From Ahaetulla prasina (Eukaryota; Chordata; Lepidosauria; Squamata; Colubridae), in the NCBI RefSeq assembly GCF_028640845.1, contig NC_080546.1, positions 72,645,051 to 72,709,050 on the forward strand: DNA of 64,000 nucleotides, read 5' to 3'. The position numbers and the translations under genes are program-made. Under the pieces are notes generated by a model, which made no database searches, was not told the origin of the DNA, and was given only the letters and a program-made list of their open reading frames with translations. Shown here one piece after another: positions 9,953 through 23,336 of this stretch. The stretch's first letter is position 1; every line of letters starts with the position of its first letter.

Positions 9953-12900
9953 GAGTTTATTTTAATAATTGGAGGCTATGTGAAATAGAACTAACCTAGC
10001 TTTTTCAAATTCACAGACCTGATTCAGCGTGTTTCATAAATCTTGACTTTTCCCTGCTACATTGAGATCTATGGAAGATTAAAACTTGTCCTTCCACAGC
10101 TATTCCATCACTGCTCTGTTTCTGCTGGCATTTACCTTGAGGAGAAGCCATAAACTGATCTTTATAAATTTGAAAACTTTAAAAGTTGGTTCTGAAGAAC
10201 GACAATAAATTGTGTTGTTATAAAAAGTTGATCAGAAATCAGCTACATGCTGTAGCATCCAAAAGGCAAAACCATTTTTCTCCCCTCACATATTTGGCTT
10301 GTGGATCACCAGGTCTGCAGATCTGAGTTAGTAAATGGAACCATAATTGCATGTATGCATTGAATGATACGCCAATAACACCTCTGAATTCTGTAGCCTG
10401 GATTCTAATTTTTCAACTACAAATAGATACATTTCCCCCAACCTGGTGAGATTAACCTAAATCCTCTATAAACCTGCTCCTTAAGGAGAAGGAAGATGAA
10501 TCAGTTGATCCTGTATGGTTTGGGATTGTGGCCTTAATGGTGATCTCATTTCATTTTTAACTATGCCATTTTTTTCTTCCCTCAGCAAAGCTTCAGAGAG
10601 TGAAAAAGAACAATCACGGTCTCATTAGTATTGCACTGTCCCTAAAGTTCTTGCAAGAAAATTGTTTTCTAGTTAATATTCCTTCTGGGGATGCAGAAAC
10701 AGTAGGAGTGTAAACACAAATAATCCCTGAGATTTCTTTAATCTTAATCAGAACGGCCATCTGGGGAAAGGTCAGTCACTGAGATTAAGGGGAAAAATAA
10801 ACAGAATATAGAAATTAAAGGGGAAAGTGCAGAACAATATTTATCATAAATATTAAATAAAGATAGAGAAGAATCTTATCTATTATACAATACTGCATTG
10901 TATTTATAATTTATAAACAAAAAGTGACAGTATAGTAAACTTTTTGTTTATACTTTACAAAGATGACACAAAACAACAAAACCCCAAGAATCAAAGAAGT
11001 CAGCACTTTAACTGACTTGCCTTTGATCCAGTAACATGGATTCTTGCTGCTCTTCGAAAGTTATATATTATTTGAAAGTGAAATCATTTTGGAAGATGAT
11101 TTAGCCTGAAAAAGTCTTCATTGATATAGTGTAGTAAGTTATTGGCTTCCAGTTGATTTAAAGCAAGTTATTGGAAATGGTTTTGCTCCGTAATTATTCC
11201 AGCTTTTGAATTAATCTTTGAATTGCCAAGATACCTGCAAGAAAACTTCCAGCAATACTTTATATCCCTCATTTTAGTTAAACAGCAAGCTGCGGCACTC
11301 CAAGCATTGCTGAAAGATGATATCCTTCCTCCTTCATCAGTAAGCCTGGCTTGGTGTGTTGGAATTGTCATCATCAGTATCAGACAAAGGTTCTCCATTT
11401 TGTTTGGAAGAATGCACTATGATGCTCAGCATACTTAATCTAAAAGTAATGCTGCAGTCTTAAGGGTTAATTTGATTACATTACTTAAGAAACCCTTTCA
11501 GTTAGATAACAAGTTTCCCTTAGTTAATCATTGTTTGAAATATATACCAGTATTTAACTTGCAGAGGAAAAGCTGTTTGTTATAAAAACCATTCTCCTCC
11601 TAATGGGGAAGAGACATGATTTGTTGGAATACTTTACATTCTCGCATGCTCCAAAAAGCAAACAAAGCTTAACGCTCTCTTTTAACCTACATTTTTTTAA
11701 TGCAGGTGCACATATATGAACATAAACTAAACTGATCAATCAATGGAATCAAAGTCATGCAAGAAGCAGGTTAATATTCTTATATAGGAGGGACAGGCGA
11801 TCTGTTCCTTCAAAGCTATCCTAGTATAATCACTGAGACAAAGACGCTCATCTTAAAACATTTTAGGATTATACTTAGAATTGCAGCTTTATGCCGAATT
11901 CAGTGGAAATTCCAAAAGGATGTTCTATGTCATATGGCACAGAAGCCATCTGTCAAGAAACATACAACTATTGATCAGCAGTGCTTACACTCTGCCTCCT
12001 TTTCATCCAGTAAACCTTTCCTAAAATGCCTGCTGGGCCTAATCTGGACAGATATCTCTAGCAGTCATTTCAAGTACATGTCAAATAAACATAGACATAC
12101 TTTTTTCTCCTAAAGCAGCCTAATAATAACTGCTAATAAGCAGATGCTCATTTCCAACCAGGTGTGGCTGAGTTTCTCTATCTGCTGCAGCCCAGGAAGA
12201 TCACAGTCATTGGCCAATTTATCAATTTGTCCACTTAATTAAAGGTTCCAGGAAAGAAGGTGGAGGAAGTGATTCATAGCTCAATCCAAAAATCAATTCA
12301 GTGGGGAAATATTAGGGTTTAGTTCTGCAATTATGTGCATGCTTACCTGGGAATAATTCCTGATCTCCCTTTTGCTAATGCATAACATTTTATGTATTTT
12401 CAGAAGTATAGGATGAGTCAACTATTACTTGAATCTAGTCCTAGCATAACCTGAAATTTGCACAGGCCTGTTCTAGCTTACCCCAAGAGGATGTCCTTCA
12501 TATGTCCCTGATTATAATTCCTAAGCAACTTAAGGACACCCAGTGTCTTTAAGAGACGCCCAAGGGAAAATAGTCACTTTCTTCTCATTCTCTCTTGTTC
12601 CAGTGTATTTTTTGCTCTATTGTGTGCATTTGTCTAAGCCAATGACACAGTAAAAAAAAGTACAGTGGATAAATATATTAAAAATGAAGTAACTCTTGGG
12701 GTTATATTTTAAGTGATTCAAGAAAATAAAATATAAAGTATCAGTCAATTATTTAAAAACTGAACAATGCTTCTGGGGAAGATACTGTTTGTGGGGAACG
12801 GGAATAATTCCTGACCCCATTGCTATCCAGAAGAATATGTGCCTCATGGACTCTGGTCCATTTAATTCTGTATCTTCTCTTCATTTTCTTCCAACAATCT

Positions 12901-14799
12901 GTTTTAAATTTCTGAGCCTGCAAACTGATTATATTAGTATCATGGAGGTCTCTATTTTTCCTTGAAAGACCTCTGCGTTCCTCACTTTTGTAACATGTTT
13001 CCTGAAGAGATGTGGAATGCTTGAGAGTTTGACTACAATTTTAATATTTGTGGTTTGGTATAATAAAGTTTATAATTTGGTAGGAGCTAATCAGCACGAC
13101 TTATTTCTAAGTAGAATTGCTGTATATTAAACTACACAACTTAAATACACTGACCATTACAGTCTATAATTGAATGCAGTCTAATTCATTGGAATGTCAT
13201 CTCTAGAAAATATGGGTGGCACATAAACAAACAAAACAACTGTTGTCATTAGAACTGATAATATTAATACTAGAATTGTCAGGGGCAGACTCGTACTATC
13301 GTCTTCAGTATTATTTTAATCACATTATAACTTATTTCTAATAAACGTGTAGACAAACAATGCAAAACTACAACTCAGAATGCATTTGTATGGAACCAAA
13401 CCAACCGAAACGCAGGGTGCATAGGATATACTCAAGTATAGTATTAGGATATTTGAAAAAGATAAAGAAAAGTGTGTGGGAGTTTGAAATTTATTTTTTA
13501 AACTACTGTCTACAAGGTGCTCTGGGACAAGTCTACTTCTTAGTATATTGTCCCTGAGTTCATGAATGCATGGATAAGTTGGTAGGAATGAACAGGCATA
13601 TAAATTAAAGGCAGCATGGAAACTCTGGGGGTTGCAAAGTTGTCATGCTCCAAATATATTAGATTTTAAGTCCCAGAATTTGAACTTCAACATTCTTTGG
13701 GAGCACCAGATGGGTGCATTGTGGCGGAAGGCTAACAATAGAAACTGACTGATTAGTGGTATCATGGATCTACCTAGATACTACTTGGCAGCAATACACA
13801 CACACACACACACACACGTCATTTTTTTTCTTCCAATACATGCTTTTGTGTTTTTTCAGTCTAGGCTACAGCCCGGGATTTTTAGTGTCAGAGTACCGTT
13901 GCTTCACTGTACCAAATCAACCCAATTCATCATTTGTGAGGATGACTTCATATTTTCTTTTATTTGTTTTTCAACTGTTTTCTTACTCTCTTGTCCTTTG
14001 AAGGTATACATTGTTATAGGCACAAGTTTTAATTCTCTTCCTTCCTATGCTTTCTCTTCCAGAGACCTCTTTGGTGCCTTAAGTCGCTCACAGCAACTTT
14101 ACAGAGACTCATCTGTATTCCATCTCTCCGCCCATCTGCCTCCTTCAGCTCAATATAGAAATTTGAGATCTTGACCTGTTTAAACATTAACCACAGAATG
14201 AAGCAACGTTACAGAACATGTGGATGCTTAAGAAACAGTGGGAGAAGTTGAAATGTCATCCTTCTCTTTGTCTAACCAAGAAAAGGTCAGAATAACCATT
14301 TCTTGTCTTGCCTCCCGAGACCAGGGATAAAAAAAAAATCAGAAGCCACCCAGATATTTTCCATTTTCACTCCCACTGTCCCTGGCCCATGATGGAAATC
14401 GGACCAATTAAAGCAAATGAGGGATCTCCTCGGCTTCAGGGATTAAGTTAAACAATGCTTTCCTCTCCACTGACTGAAAGTGGAACTCAGCTTTGGTTTT
14501 TCTCTCCTGCCCATGATAGCCTGTCTGCAGAAACCTGGTAACTCTGAGCCTTTCTTTCTCAGAGAGGTGACCCTCCAACCTCTCCCACGGTTCCTTAACC
14601 CGGGAGGAATCGTCCCCACGTTCTTGCAATTTGGCTTCATTCAGTGGTTAATGTTTGAAACAGGAAAACAGGTCAAGACCTCAAGCGGTAGGACAACGGC
14701 TCTTCCCAGTTCTTTCCAGCGACCAAAGATGCACAGGGTACTTGGTAATAAACATTTTTTCCATCTCCTGCGGTATGGTTTCCCCTGATTTAAAGGCGG
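9953..14799. other. Long gene-free stretch with a CA microsatellite
   Basis: AT-rich sequence with no convincing exon or repeat boundary. The one clear feature is a (CA)n run at about 13796-13817. If the minus-strand donor at 15313 belongs to NPY1R, this lies in its first intron. No NPY5R-like seven-TM frame is visible. Confidence 0.5.
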
Positions 14800-15760
14800 A
14801 CGAAGCTGAGCAGAGATGAATCTCTCTCTCAAGCTGTTTCTTTCGCAGCGGCTCCTCAGCACCAGAGACGCGCTCCTTTGCAGCGCCTCGCCGGCTTCCA
14901 GTGAATTGCCTTCAACATGCCAGAATACCCGAATTCCGGGCGAGGGCGGCTTAGAGGGGACAGAGATAAATTGGCAGGCTATGTATCGTCTCCCTTCTCT
15001 GCCCTTTATCTCTTCCTAACCTCTTTTTTTTAACCCAAAGATCGGAGGTTTGGAGGTGGGAGAAGTGTCCAAAAACTGTGAGAGGCAGCGGCTGGGTTAG
15101 AAAACTCCAGCCAATTCAGACTATCCTTACCACCACCTGGATACATTAATCGCCCCAACGGCGCGCAGGCAACATTGGAACAGTAACTTTAGGCAACTCA
15201 ACTTCATTCTCCCTCGGTTGGCATCGGAAGAACGGAATGGAAGGGTGTCCTCAAATGCTGCCAAAGGGCAGAAAGGAGAAACGGCGGGCGCAGCCCTAAA
15301 AAGGAGCCTTACCTGACTTTTTCTTTTTCTTCTTCTTCTTCCTTGCACCGGTTGTTTTTAAAGCATCCGGGAGGCTGGAACCGAACAGGCGGCTGTCGAA
15401 GGCAAACCGGGGCCGGCCGCCTGGCACTCGCCTGCTGCCCGATCCTGAAGCTTAGCGAGGAGACCCGGAGGCGTCCCCCATTCCCTTTAACGATGAACTC
15501 CACCTTCTTGCCCGGCTGTCAGATGATGGGGTGAAGGTGAAGATGAGCCCCGCGCACGCAGGTGACCCGAAGGCTCCCCATTAGAAGTCGGCTGTCGAAA
15601 CGTGCTGGGATAAACCTCCTTAAGTCTTGGAACTACTGCAGGAGAGGCGGGGGGGGGGGAGGAAGGATGCCGTCTCGGGAGTGGTTTCTGAACGCTGGTG
15701 AAACTGGGCGTCATGGTTTGCGAGTGAGCGCCATCTTGTGGCCCAAACACATCCTTACTA
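14800..15760 (-). promoter_or_regulatory. CpG-rich block with candidate NPY1R 5' exon
   Basis: GC- and CpG-rich relative to the AT-rich surroundings (GGCGCGCAGG, GGCGGGCGCAG, GGGGCCGGCCGCC, CCCGCGCACG). On the minus strand a strong 5' splice site, AAAGTCAG/GTAAGG, has its exon end at 15313. A frame that starts at 15503 runs into the TAA of that donor, as expected of a non-coding leader. The block lies 14.8 kb upstream of the NPY1R ATG on the same strand. It fits an NPY1R promoter and first exon, but transcript data are needed, and a promoter for a plus-strand gene cannot be excluded. A second possible minus donor (GGTG/GTAAGG) is near 15130. Confidence 0.4.
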
Positions 15761-15796
15761 AACCAATCTCCGAATGTAATGATTGCAGAAGGTCTT

Positions 15797-16235
15797 AGAA
15801 TAGAATAGAATAGAATAGAATAGAATAGAATAGAATAGAATAGAATAGAATAGAATAGAATTTTTATTGGCCAAGTGTGATTGGACACACAAGGAATTTG
15901 TCTTGGTGCATATGCTCTCAGTGTACATAAAAGAAAAGATAGGTTCATCAAGGTACAACATTTACAACACAATTGATGGTCAGTATATCAATATAAATCA
16001 TAAGGATTGCCAGCAACAAGTTACAGTCATACAGTCATAAGTGGAAAGAGATTGGTGATGGGAACTATGAGACGATTAATAGTAGTGCAGATTCAGTAAA
16101 TAGTCTGACAGTGTTGAGGGAATTATTTGTTTAGCAGAGTGATGGCCTTCGGGAAAAAACTGTTCTTGTGTCTAGTTGTTCTGGTGTGCAGTGCTCTATA
16201 GCGTCGTTTTGAGGGTAGGAGTTGAAACAGTTTAT
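15797..16235 (-). mobile_element. CR1/L3-type LINE 3' end with AATAG tail
   Basis: Minus-strand copy: the AATAG run at 15797-15861 is followed by TTTTTATTGGCCAAGTGTGA, CAAGGAATTTGTCTTGGTGC and the 5'-ward sequence GATGGCCTTCGGGAAAAAAC. It is nearly identical to 35658-36126. A small TA palindrome (16237-16265) borders its far end. Confidence 0.85.
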
Positions 16236-16262
16236 GTCTATATATATAGACTCTATATATAT

Positions 16263-16935
16263 AGAGAGCTGGAAGGTAGCTTGGCAGTCTTCCAGTCCAG
16301 CCCCTGCTCAAGCAGGAGAACCTACAATATTTCAGATAAGTGACTGTCTATTCTCCTCTCATGATTCAGAACACTCACGATTTCTGAAAGAAAGCTGGTT
16401 AATTGTCCTGTTAAAAAGTTTCTCCTTAGTTAATTAATTAAGGGGCGTGCATAAGTGCACAGGGGTGCCTACCCTTCCTGTCCTAATATTCCTTTTTTAT
16501 TTACTCTTTTCATGTATCCAAATTATGTTTATACTTTTACCTGTTACCTTATACATGATTGACAAAAATAAATAAATAATATAAAAATAAAATAAAATAA
16601 ATAAAATTCCAGGTTGCTTGTTTCTTTGGTTAGTTTTCAACCTTTGTTTCTTGTCCTGCCCTCTGGTGGTTTGTGGTAGCTCCTCAAATACTGTGGCAGC
16701 AGTATTCCAGTCCCTGGAATACTGCTATCATGTCACCCCTAATTCTTCTTTTCTTTAGACTAGCCAGACCCAAAACCTGCAGCCGTTCTTCATATGGTTT
16801 AGTCTCCAGGCCTTTGATCATCTTAGTTGCTCTTCTCTGAACTTTTTCCAAAGTCTCAACATCTTTTTTGCAGTGTGACCAAAATTGGTTGCAGGTGTGG
16901 TCTTACTAGGGTTTTGTAAAGATGTGGGTGGGGGA
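16263..16935 (-). mobile_element. CR1 LINE 3' region split by a second LINE 3' end
   Basis: As written it matches the reverse of CR1 3' ends (GAGCTGGAAGGTAGC, CAGTCCAGCCCCTGC, TTTCTCCTTAGTT, then TTGTTTCTTGTCCTGCCCTC, TCATGTCACCCC, TCTCCAGGCCTTTGATCATC). About 16441-16608 interrupts it and reads GGGGCGTGCATAAGTGCAC...ATAAATAAATAA, a different LINE 3' end with an A-rich tail. Confidence 0.65.
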
Positions 16936-19423
16936 GGAGACAGAAGGCTGGGGTACAGTTCACTAGACAAATAGAAATGGTGGCGCGACTCTCCATCTCA
17001 TGATATTCCAGATGTTATTTGCCTGTGGTCCTCAAAATCTTTCACTCTGTCCATTCTGGCTGGAAAGTTGAAATTTCAACAATACATGGAGGGTAAAAAA
17101 ATAATCCAAAACTGAGTTAAGCTCAGCTTTCTGATCCAGTTCAAAGCATAAATAGTTTGCTGTGCTTTCTTGTTCATTTCTCAATAAGAAATTTTCTAAG
17201 TTTTCTATGTTCAGATAAATGGAAGGATAATAAGATAATTATAATGGTGAAATCTCATATGCCAGCCTTCCCCTTATCTAGGCTTGGAAGGTAAGTAGTG
17301 TTGGGCCTATTGAGTTGGCTGATAGACTACCAGGAAACATTTTGCAATCTACAAAACTAAAGTCTGACAAAACATCCCAGAAAACAACTATGGCCAGGAA
17401 ACTGCATTGACTACTCAGAAATCAAGTATACCCTTTTTAAAAATGCTAAAAACATCAGTTCAAGCTACCTATCATGCTAGCCACATGCTACCCCCATTAA
17501 ATGACAGTGGTGATAAAAGATAAAAGATCTACATTACTACCACCTCAATGTATTAATCACCCCAACAGTATGCATACAACCAATACACTCCCAAAATATA
17601 CACTTCTTATCACTATATTATTTCATGCCAGCTAATGCTGCAGCTTCCCCAATCTGTCCATTTAGATAACATAAATACAGTGAATATTATTTTCCATGTA
17701 TTAAATTACGTATTTCTCTTGTCATGTTAACAATTACATTTTCAGCTGCATTTCTGAACCCGTTTCAGAGCAGAAATTGAGAGAGTGGAAAAATAGCTAT
17801 GCTGTTTGTCCCTTGAAACAAGCAGCACAGCTATTGATCAGTATCCAGGACTGTGATGCAGATCTTGCTTGAGATAAATACACCTGTCTGAGATAATGGC
17901 TCATCAGTGACGATGATGCAGCCACCTTTATGGTGATGATTCTATACTTGATGCTTTCGCCTGCTGCTTGCCTGCCAAATATGGAGATGATACACATAGC
18001 TGATGTGACCTGGAGAATTGAACTGGCATATTATGGAAAAGAAAGCTTAAGTGGAGAAAGAAAAAATCAACAGATCTGAGTGTCTGTCTTGGAACAGAAT
18101 GGAAAGGGGTGTGTGGGGCTGTACTGATAGAGATGCAGTCTGTCAAGTGCAAATGAGACCAGAGAGAAGGAAATTATAGTTAGCAGCCAGATCACATAGT
18201 CGAGTCTTTTCCCAGCTTTGAAACCTGCTGGATTTCAAATTCCACATAATATATATAAAATTGAAGACAAGATACCAACATAACCTTGTTGTTAAGAGCA
18301 ATTCCTTCTTTGAGATTTTTTTTAATTGAAATATTTTTTTAAAAAAATAAAACGATTTGCTATCCAATGAAGGAGAATGAATGGTATGGAGAAAATGCCC
18401 AAACTGGAATTAGCACAGCACTGGTGAAGAGGTTAATCAAAAAGAACAGCAGACCTTTAATGCTTACTGAAATGGTTGTAGGAACAAAAAGAATAGCTTA
18501 CTTGGATTAGTAGTAGGAGCAATGTAGGACTTCTCTGAAATGTTTTTGTTCTTGGTCTGTTCAAAAGATAGACACTAATACCTTGAGAAAGCAAAAGAGA
18601 ACTTGCACATTGAAAATTATTCCTTCAAAAGCAAGAAAACCCTTTTAGCTCTTATGGTGGACTGCCAAGAGCTATCCTGTCAAATTTAATTACCAGATTA
18701 ATACTGTGCATTATTATCAATTCTACTCATGACAAAGCAACATTAAACCAATATATGCCACAGTGTTGGTGAGAAAACTGATGAAACAATAATAGTGGGG
18801 AAGGGATTAGAGAAAACATCGATTTGATGTCAGTTGCAGTATTAACCCAGAAGTGGCAAATGGAGAACATTAGATTTTTGTGCTTTGCCCTGAATTAGAA
18901 ATGGCTTTCATGAAGCTTCCCTTATCCATACATTTAACTGAACATTGATGAACTACTTTGGTCAAGACTCACCTGTCTGTGAAATTATTATAAAAGTTCT
19001 AATCATCCCTGGTTTTGAGAAATCCCTAAGGGGATGCTTGGCGTACTGGCTAAATATCTGACATGTCTCACTTTCCTAGTTAAGGAAATGTCATGTGACA
19101 GCAACATGACACGGCGAGTTTGACACCCGTGTATTAGGGGATTCAAGATGGAAAGAGTAGTGATTGATTCCATCTTTTCCCACAAACTATTGCAATCAAT
19201 TTTCACTTTTCACAGGAAAAGTTAATTAATTCAATGTTTTTGTGGATGAATAATGGGGCAGCTATTCTTGTCAGTAGCTATGAAGAGTTGTTTTTGATTT
19301 TGAGTGAAATTATGAAAATTTTAGGACCTGCTTAGTCTGAAGATAATTGTTTTAAGAATTATAGAAATTTATGAAAGCATAGAACTTAAAATAAATACTG
19401 TAGTCTACCTGAGAAAGCTAGTT
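16936..19423. other. Gene-free stretch
   Basis: AT-rich, with no convincing exon. One fragment at about 19115-19132 matches the GAGTTTGACACCCGTG hAT end; otherwise nothing is recognised. Confidence 0.4.
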
Positions 19424-19700
19424 TGGTGGAGTGGTTAAGGTGCCAGAAATTATAAACCAGAATACCGTGGCTTTCTGGTTTTTCTTTGAAGAAAAACTAG
19501 AAAGTCCAGCTGCCTCTTGAAAAAGCACCTTTGGGACAACCATGACTTGGATGACTGAGAATCTCCATAGACATTCAGAATACTGAGTTCTAGTCCCATC
19601 TTAGACACCAACCCAGGTGGGTAACCTTACGGACTATTTCAGATGGTCATCAGGAGTCAACATTGACTCACATAATCTACTTAAGCACTTTGGAAAAACT
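19424..19700 (+). mobile_element. SINE-like sequence with nested fragment
   Basis: A tRNA-like head (GGTGGAGTGGTTAAGGTGCC) is interrupted at about 19490-19580 by a piece matching the end of the foldback element at 51622-51851 (GAAAAAGCACCTTTGGGACA, GATGACTGAGAATCTCCATA). It then resumes as TTCTAGTCCCATCTTAGAC. Confidence 0.45.
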
Positions 19701-19704
19701 AAAA

Positions 19705-19932
19705 CTGAGCTATGGTGGCACAGTGGTTAGAATGCAATATTGCAAGTTAATTCTGTTGACTGCTGCACTGCTGGCTGTTGGATCCTGACCGGCTCAAAGT
19801 TGACTCAGCCTTCCATCCTTCTGAGGTCGGTAAAATGAGGGCCCAGATTATTGGGGACAAAATGCTGACTTTGTAAACCACTTAAAGGGGCCTGTAAAGA
19901 ACTGTGAAGCTATATATAAGTCTAAGTGCTAT
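19705..19932 (+). mobile_element. tRNA-derived SINE
   Basis: Head GGTGGCACAGTGGTTAGAAT with an A-box-like motif, body TTGACTCAGCCTTCCATCCT and GAGGTCGGTAAAATGAGG, and the 3' end TATATAAGTCTAAGTGCTAT typical of a widespread squamate SINE. Confidence 0.7.
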
Positions 19933-19935
19933 TGT

Positions 19936-20579
19936 TCTCACCTCTGGTCCCCTTTCAGGAGTTGGATCAGACTGGCAACTTTTCCAGGAATCCGATCCTT
20001 TGGGCCGAGTGCCTAGCTCTCAAGTCTCCTCTGCAGCCTCGATGGCGCACACCACTCCTTCTGATAGAGAGAACCTGGTGTCAATAAATCCATTCCCACT
20101 GCCCCCTCTGAGATCTCTCCTTTCTCTTCCATCTTCGCTGAGTCTTCGCACCACCCAAAGGTTTTGGTGGATGCTGGAGCCCAGGACCCCTGACGGCCCA
20201 CTCTTGGGGTTGCCACTATGTCCTAAAGGAGATTCGGAGTAATGTCAGCGTTCCAGAAAACCCCCTCCTGCAGAAAAAACTCTGAAGCAAACATCTTTCA
20301 AAGTTCTTTTACTAGCATAAGTAAACTGGCACAACCGAATCTGGGGATCTGGGTTTTCCCTCAGTAAGACAAACTCCAAAATCACCACTCCCTTGACCTC
20401 TCTGCTGATCACATGCTCCAATCACCAACCGTCCCATCTCGAGACATCACTCCGACCACTTTTTCTCCAGATGTAGGCTCGGCCTGAGCCCTTCTACCAA
20501 ATCCCCCCTCCTACTTTCCCACACATGGGAAAGTGGCAGTGTGGAAACCTCCGGCCTAGTATGGCTTCCAAAGCTGACA
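19936..20579 (-). mobile_element. LTR retrotransposon remnant: LTR plus adjoining leader
   Basis: The LTR is 20243-20579 (337 bp), with TGTCAGC at one end and GCTGACA at the other. It is homologous to 30141-30510. On the minus strand the adjacent interior holds TGGCAACCCCAAGAGTGG, which resembles a primer-binding-site region. A short frame beginning MEEKGEISEGAV then looks like a truncated gag start. This orients the remnant as a 5' LTR plus leader on the minus strand. No pol is present. Confidence 0.5.
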
Positions 20580-21296
20580 GCTATTGCTATTGTTATTTTG
20601 TGTTAACTAGAATCAGGGGGTTAAAATATGTATTTATGTTGTGTTATTGCTTTCAGAAACCCAGCGTGAATGAATAAATGAATCCTTCAGAAATATAGTA
20701 CATCTACACTAGTAGTTTGTAGATTTACCCTACTCAATATTGTTGTCAACATCAACAGCTATTTTAAAGTTTAGAAAGAAGTCTTTCCCAGCCCTTTTAG
20801 CAGCCTCACACCATCCTTAAGACAGTTAAATGATTTCCTTGCATGATAGCACATGCCAGCAGAATAAGGCTGCAGCCATGAATATGCCATTTTCAAGAAG
20901 ATATCTTCCTATTCTGTCTGCAAGTTTAATAAAGTATCCCATGAATGCACTGAAGAAGCAGTGGGCAGGCCATGCTGAATATGTGAAAAGAACAGCCCTG
21001 CTAAATCAGAACAAAGAACCAGCTGGGCCAGCATTTTGCTGTCAACATAATGCCACCAATATTTTCTCCCATTCATGTTTTCTATCATTTTGTATTGAGA
21101 AATATTCTCTTCCTACTGCCAGAAGTAACACATAGCTCTAATTTTATGATCTTCCCTTTGAAAGTGATCAGAATAACTGGTTATCTTCATATCTTGTAGA
21201 AGCAGAGTCTAAAGATTAATTATGCACTGTATATAATAATAAGCACCTAGGAATCTTGAATATGGTGGTGTGTAAATACCAAAATAAATATCTACA
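20580..21296. other. Gene-free stretch
   Basis: Nothing recognised. A 101-codon open frame (20830-21135) has no family resemblance that I can see. Confidence 0.4.
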
Positions 21297-22124
21297 GACC
21301 CCTCACATTCTGGACATAAATTGTTTCAACTTCTATCCTCAAAAAGACAATATAGGGCACTGCACACCAAAACAACTAGATACAAGGACAGTTTTTCCCC
21401 AAGTGCCATCACTCTGCTTAACAATTAATTCCCACAACACTGTCAGATAATTTATTAAGACTGTATTACTATTATTCTTCTCTTCCTTACTAGTATCTAT
21501 CTCTTCTTACTTATTACTATAGCCATGTTGCTAAAGGTAAAGGTAAAGGTTTCCCCTCGCACATACGTGCTAGTCGTTCCCAACTCTAGGGGGCAGTGCT
21601 CATCTCCATTTCAAAGCCGAAGAGCCAGCGCTGTCCAAAGACGTCTCCGTGGTCATGTGGCCGGCATGACTCAAAGCCAAAGGCGCACAGAATGCTGTTA
21701 CCTTCCCACCAAAGGTGGTCCCTATTTTTCTACTTGCATTTTTTTTACATGCTTTCAAACTTCTAGGTTGGCAGAAGCTGGGACAAGTAACAGGAGCTCA
21801 CCCCGTTACGCGGCACAAGGGATTCGAACTGCTGAACTGCCGACCTTTCTGATCGACAAGCTCAGCGTCTTAGCCACTTTTATATTTAAAAACAATTATA
21901 TTGGGTTTTTTTCCCTAGTTCGATTTGATAGCTTATTAGAAAGCTTGACTATTACTAAACGTTTTATCTTTTTATTCTTGATGAATGTATTTTATTCTTC
22001 TCATGTACACTGAGAGCATATGCACCAAAGACAAATTCCTTGTGTGTCCAATCACATTTGGCCAATATAGAATTTAGTTCTATCCTATCCTATCCTATCC
22101 TATCCTATCCTATCCTATCCTATT
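21297..22124 (+). mobile_element. CR1/L3-type LINE 3' part interrupted by a SINE, CTATC tail
   Basis: Starts near CTGGACATAAATTGTTTCAAC and continues GGGCACTGCACACCAAAACA. A minus-strand SINE (21525-21885) interrupts it. It resumes to TGTACACTGAGAGCATATGC and GTGTGTCCAATCAC, and ends in a CTATC run (about 22080-22124). This tail unit differs from the usual ATTCT. Confidence 0.8.
21525..21885 (-). mobile_element. Sauria-type SINE, full-length, nested in L3
   Basis: As written it begins with the reverse of the tail (AAAGGTAAAGGTAAAGG). It runs through CTAGTCGTTCCCAACTCTAG, TGGTCATGTGGCCGGCATGA and TTACCTTCCCACCAAAGGTG to the reversed tRNA-like head with a B-box (GGATTCGAACTGCTGAA). It is close to the plus-strand copy at 39853-40205. 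Confidence 0.85.
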
Positions 22125-22227
22125 ACATAAAGAAAGCTTCCATTTCACTGGATGACTCAAGTTCTAACAGTATGCAAGAAGAAGAAAACATTTCTTTATC
22201 CCAGTAAGTCATTTTTACACCTCATAT

Positions 22228-22228
22228 A

Positions 22229-22314
<86 letters not shown>

Positions 22315-22530
22315 TTAATTTTTATACTGCCCTTCTCCCGAAGGACTCAGGGCGGTGCACAGCCAGATAAAATCAACAATCCATAGATACAATACAAATA
22401 AAAACAATGCTAAAAAAACTTATTAAATTTGGCCCCTAAATTAAAATACACTTTCTGAACAAAAGAATTAGAACCCTTGAAAAAAGAACGGCCAAAGTTT
22501 AAAAATGTAGAGTGACTCACATTTTAAAAT
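22228..22530 (-). mobile_element. CR1 3' end with (AT)n/(AAT)n tail
   Basis: An AT run (22228-22246) and an AAT run (22246-22312) lead into the reversed CR1 end, TTTTTATACTGCCCTTCTCC then CGAAGGACTCAGGGCGG. The body is 5'-truncated within about 200 bp. The trinucleotide run is probably the expanded CR1 tail. Confidence 0.8.
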
Positions 22531-23330
22531 ATATTATATTTAATCTGTTTGCTATGGTATTTCTACCCCACCCTATTCTACAACAGCACCAAGCCATTGG
22601 GATTCTGTTTTTAAATATATAATTTATTTGGTGTTAGACATTTTTCTGTCTCAGGTCATACATCATTATTTCCCCTTAGATCTTTCATGAGTTTACTTTA
22701 CAGCTGCAATCCTATGCATATCTATATGGGATTAAGTAGTACCCTTAAATTCAGTGCCCATTACTTTTTAAATAAATAATGCAAAGCTAAAGGCATCCGT
22801 TATGCTTCTTTATTCTTTCCAAAATTTAAAAACATGAATAACGCTATATTTTTGTCTCACCTAGCTTAGTACTTAGTCATACTTTTTCTTTTAGTTCAAG
22901 TTTAACATTCATGGTCCAACTCGAAATAGTAGTCATACACACCAGGCATGGTTTTCCTTATCAGAGCAAAGGCAATTTGGCCTCAGTGAGAACTATTTCT
23001 GTTCCTGATGCTATAGTCAGATCTCACCTTGGTGACTTTGACATTATTTTAAGTTACCACCCTCTGCAGGGAGGTAGGACTTATTTACTCAGTCTACCCC
23101 GATGACTCATGGACCATTGGGATTCCAGAGGGAACTGGGGTTTTTACCAGAAGTTCTGCTTAGGCCTTGGCTGTTTTTCTTGGTCCTCAGACAGCATCAT
23201 GCCATTATAACCTCTCTTGGCCCATCATTACCAGCATTCTTTGCAGGTTATGGAAGGGTTGAGGAAGCTAAAAGGAGACTTTTAAAAGATAGGTAGAGGA
23301 AGAGGAGGGATAAATCCAATTGATGATAAG
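22531..23330. other. Gene-free stretch
   Basis: No exon, RNA gene or repeat edge recognised. Confidence 0.4.
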
Positions 23331-23336
23331 TTAGAG

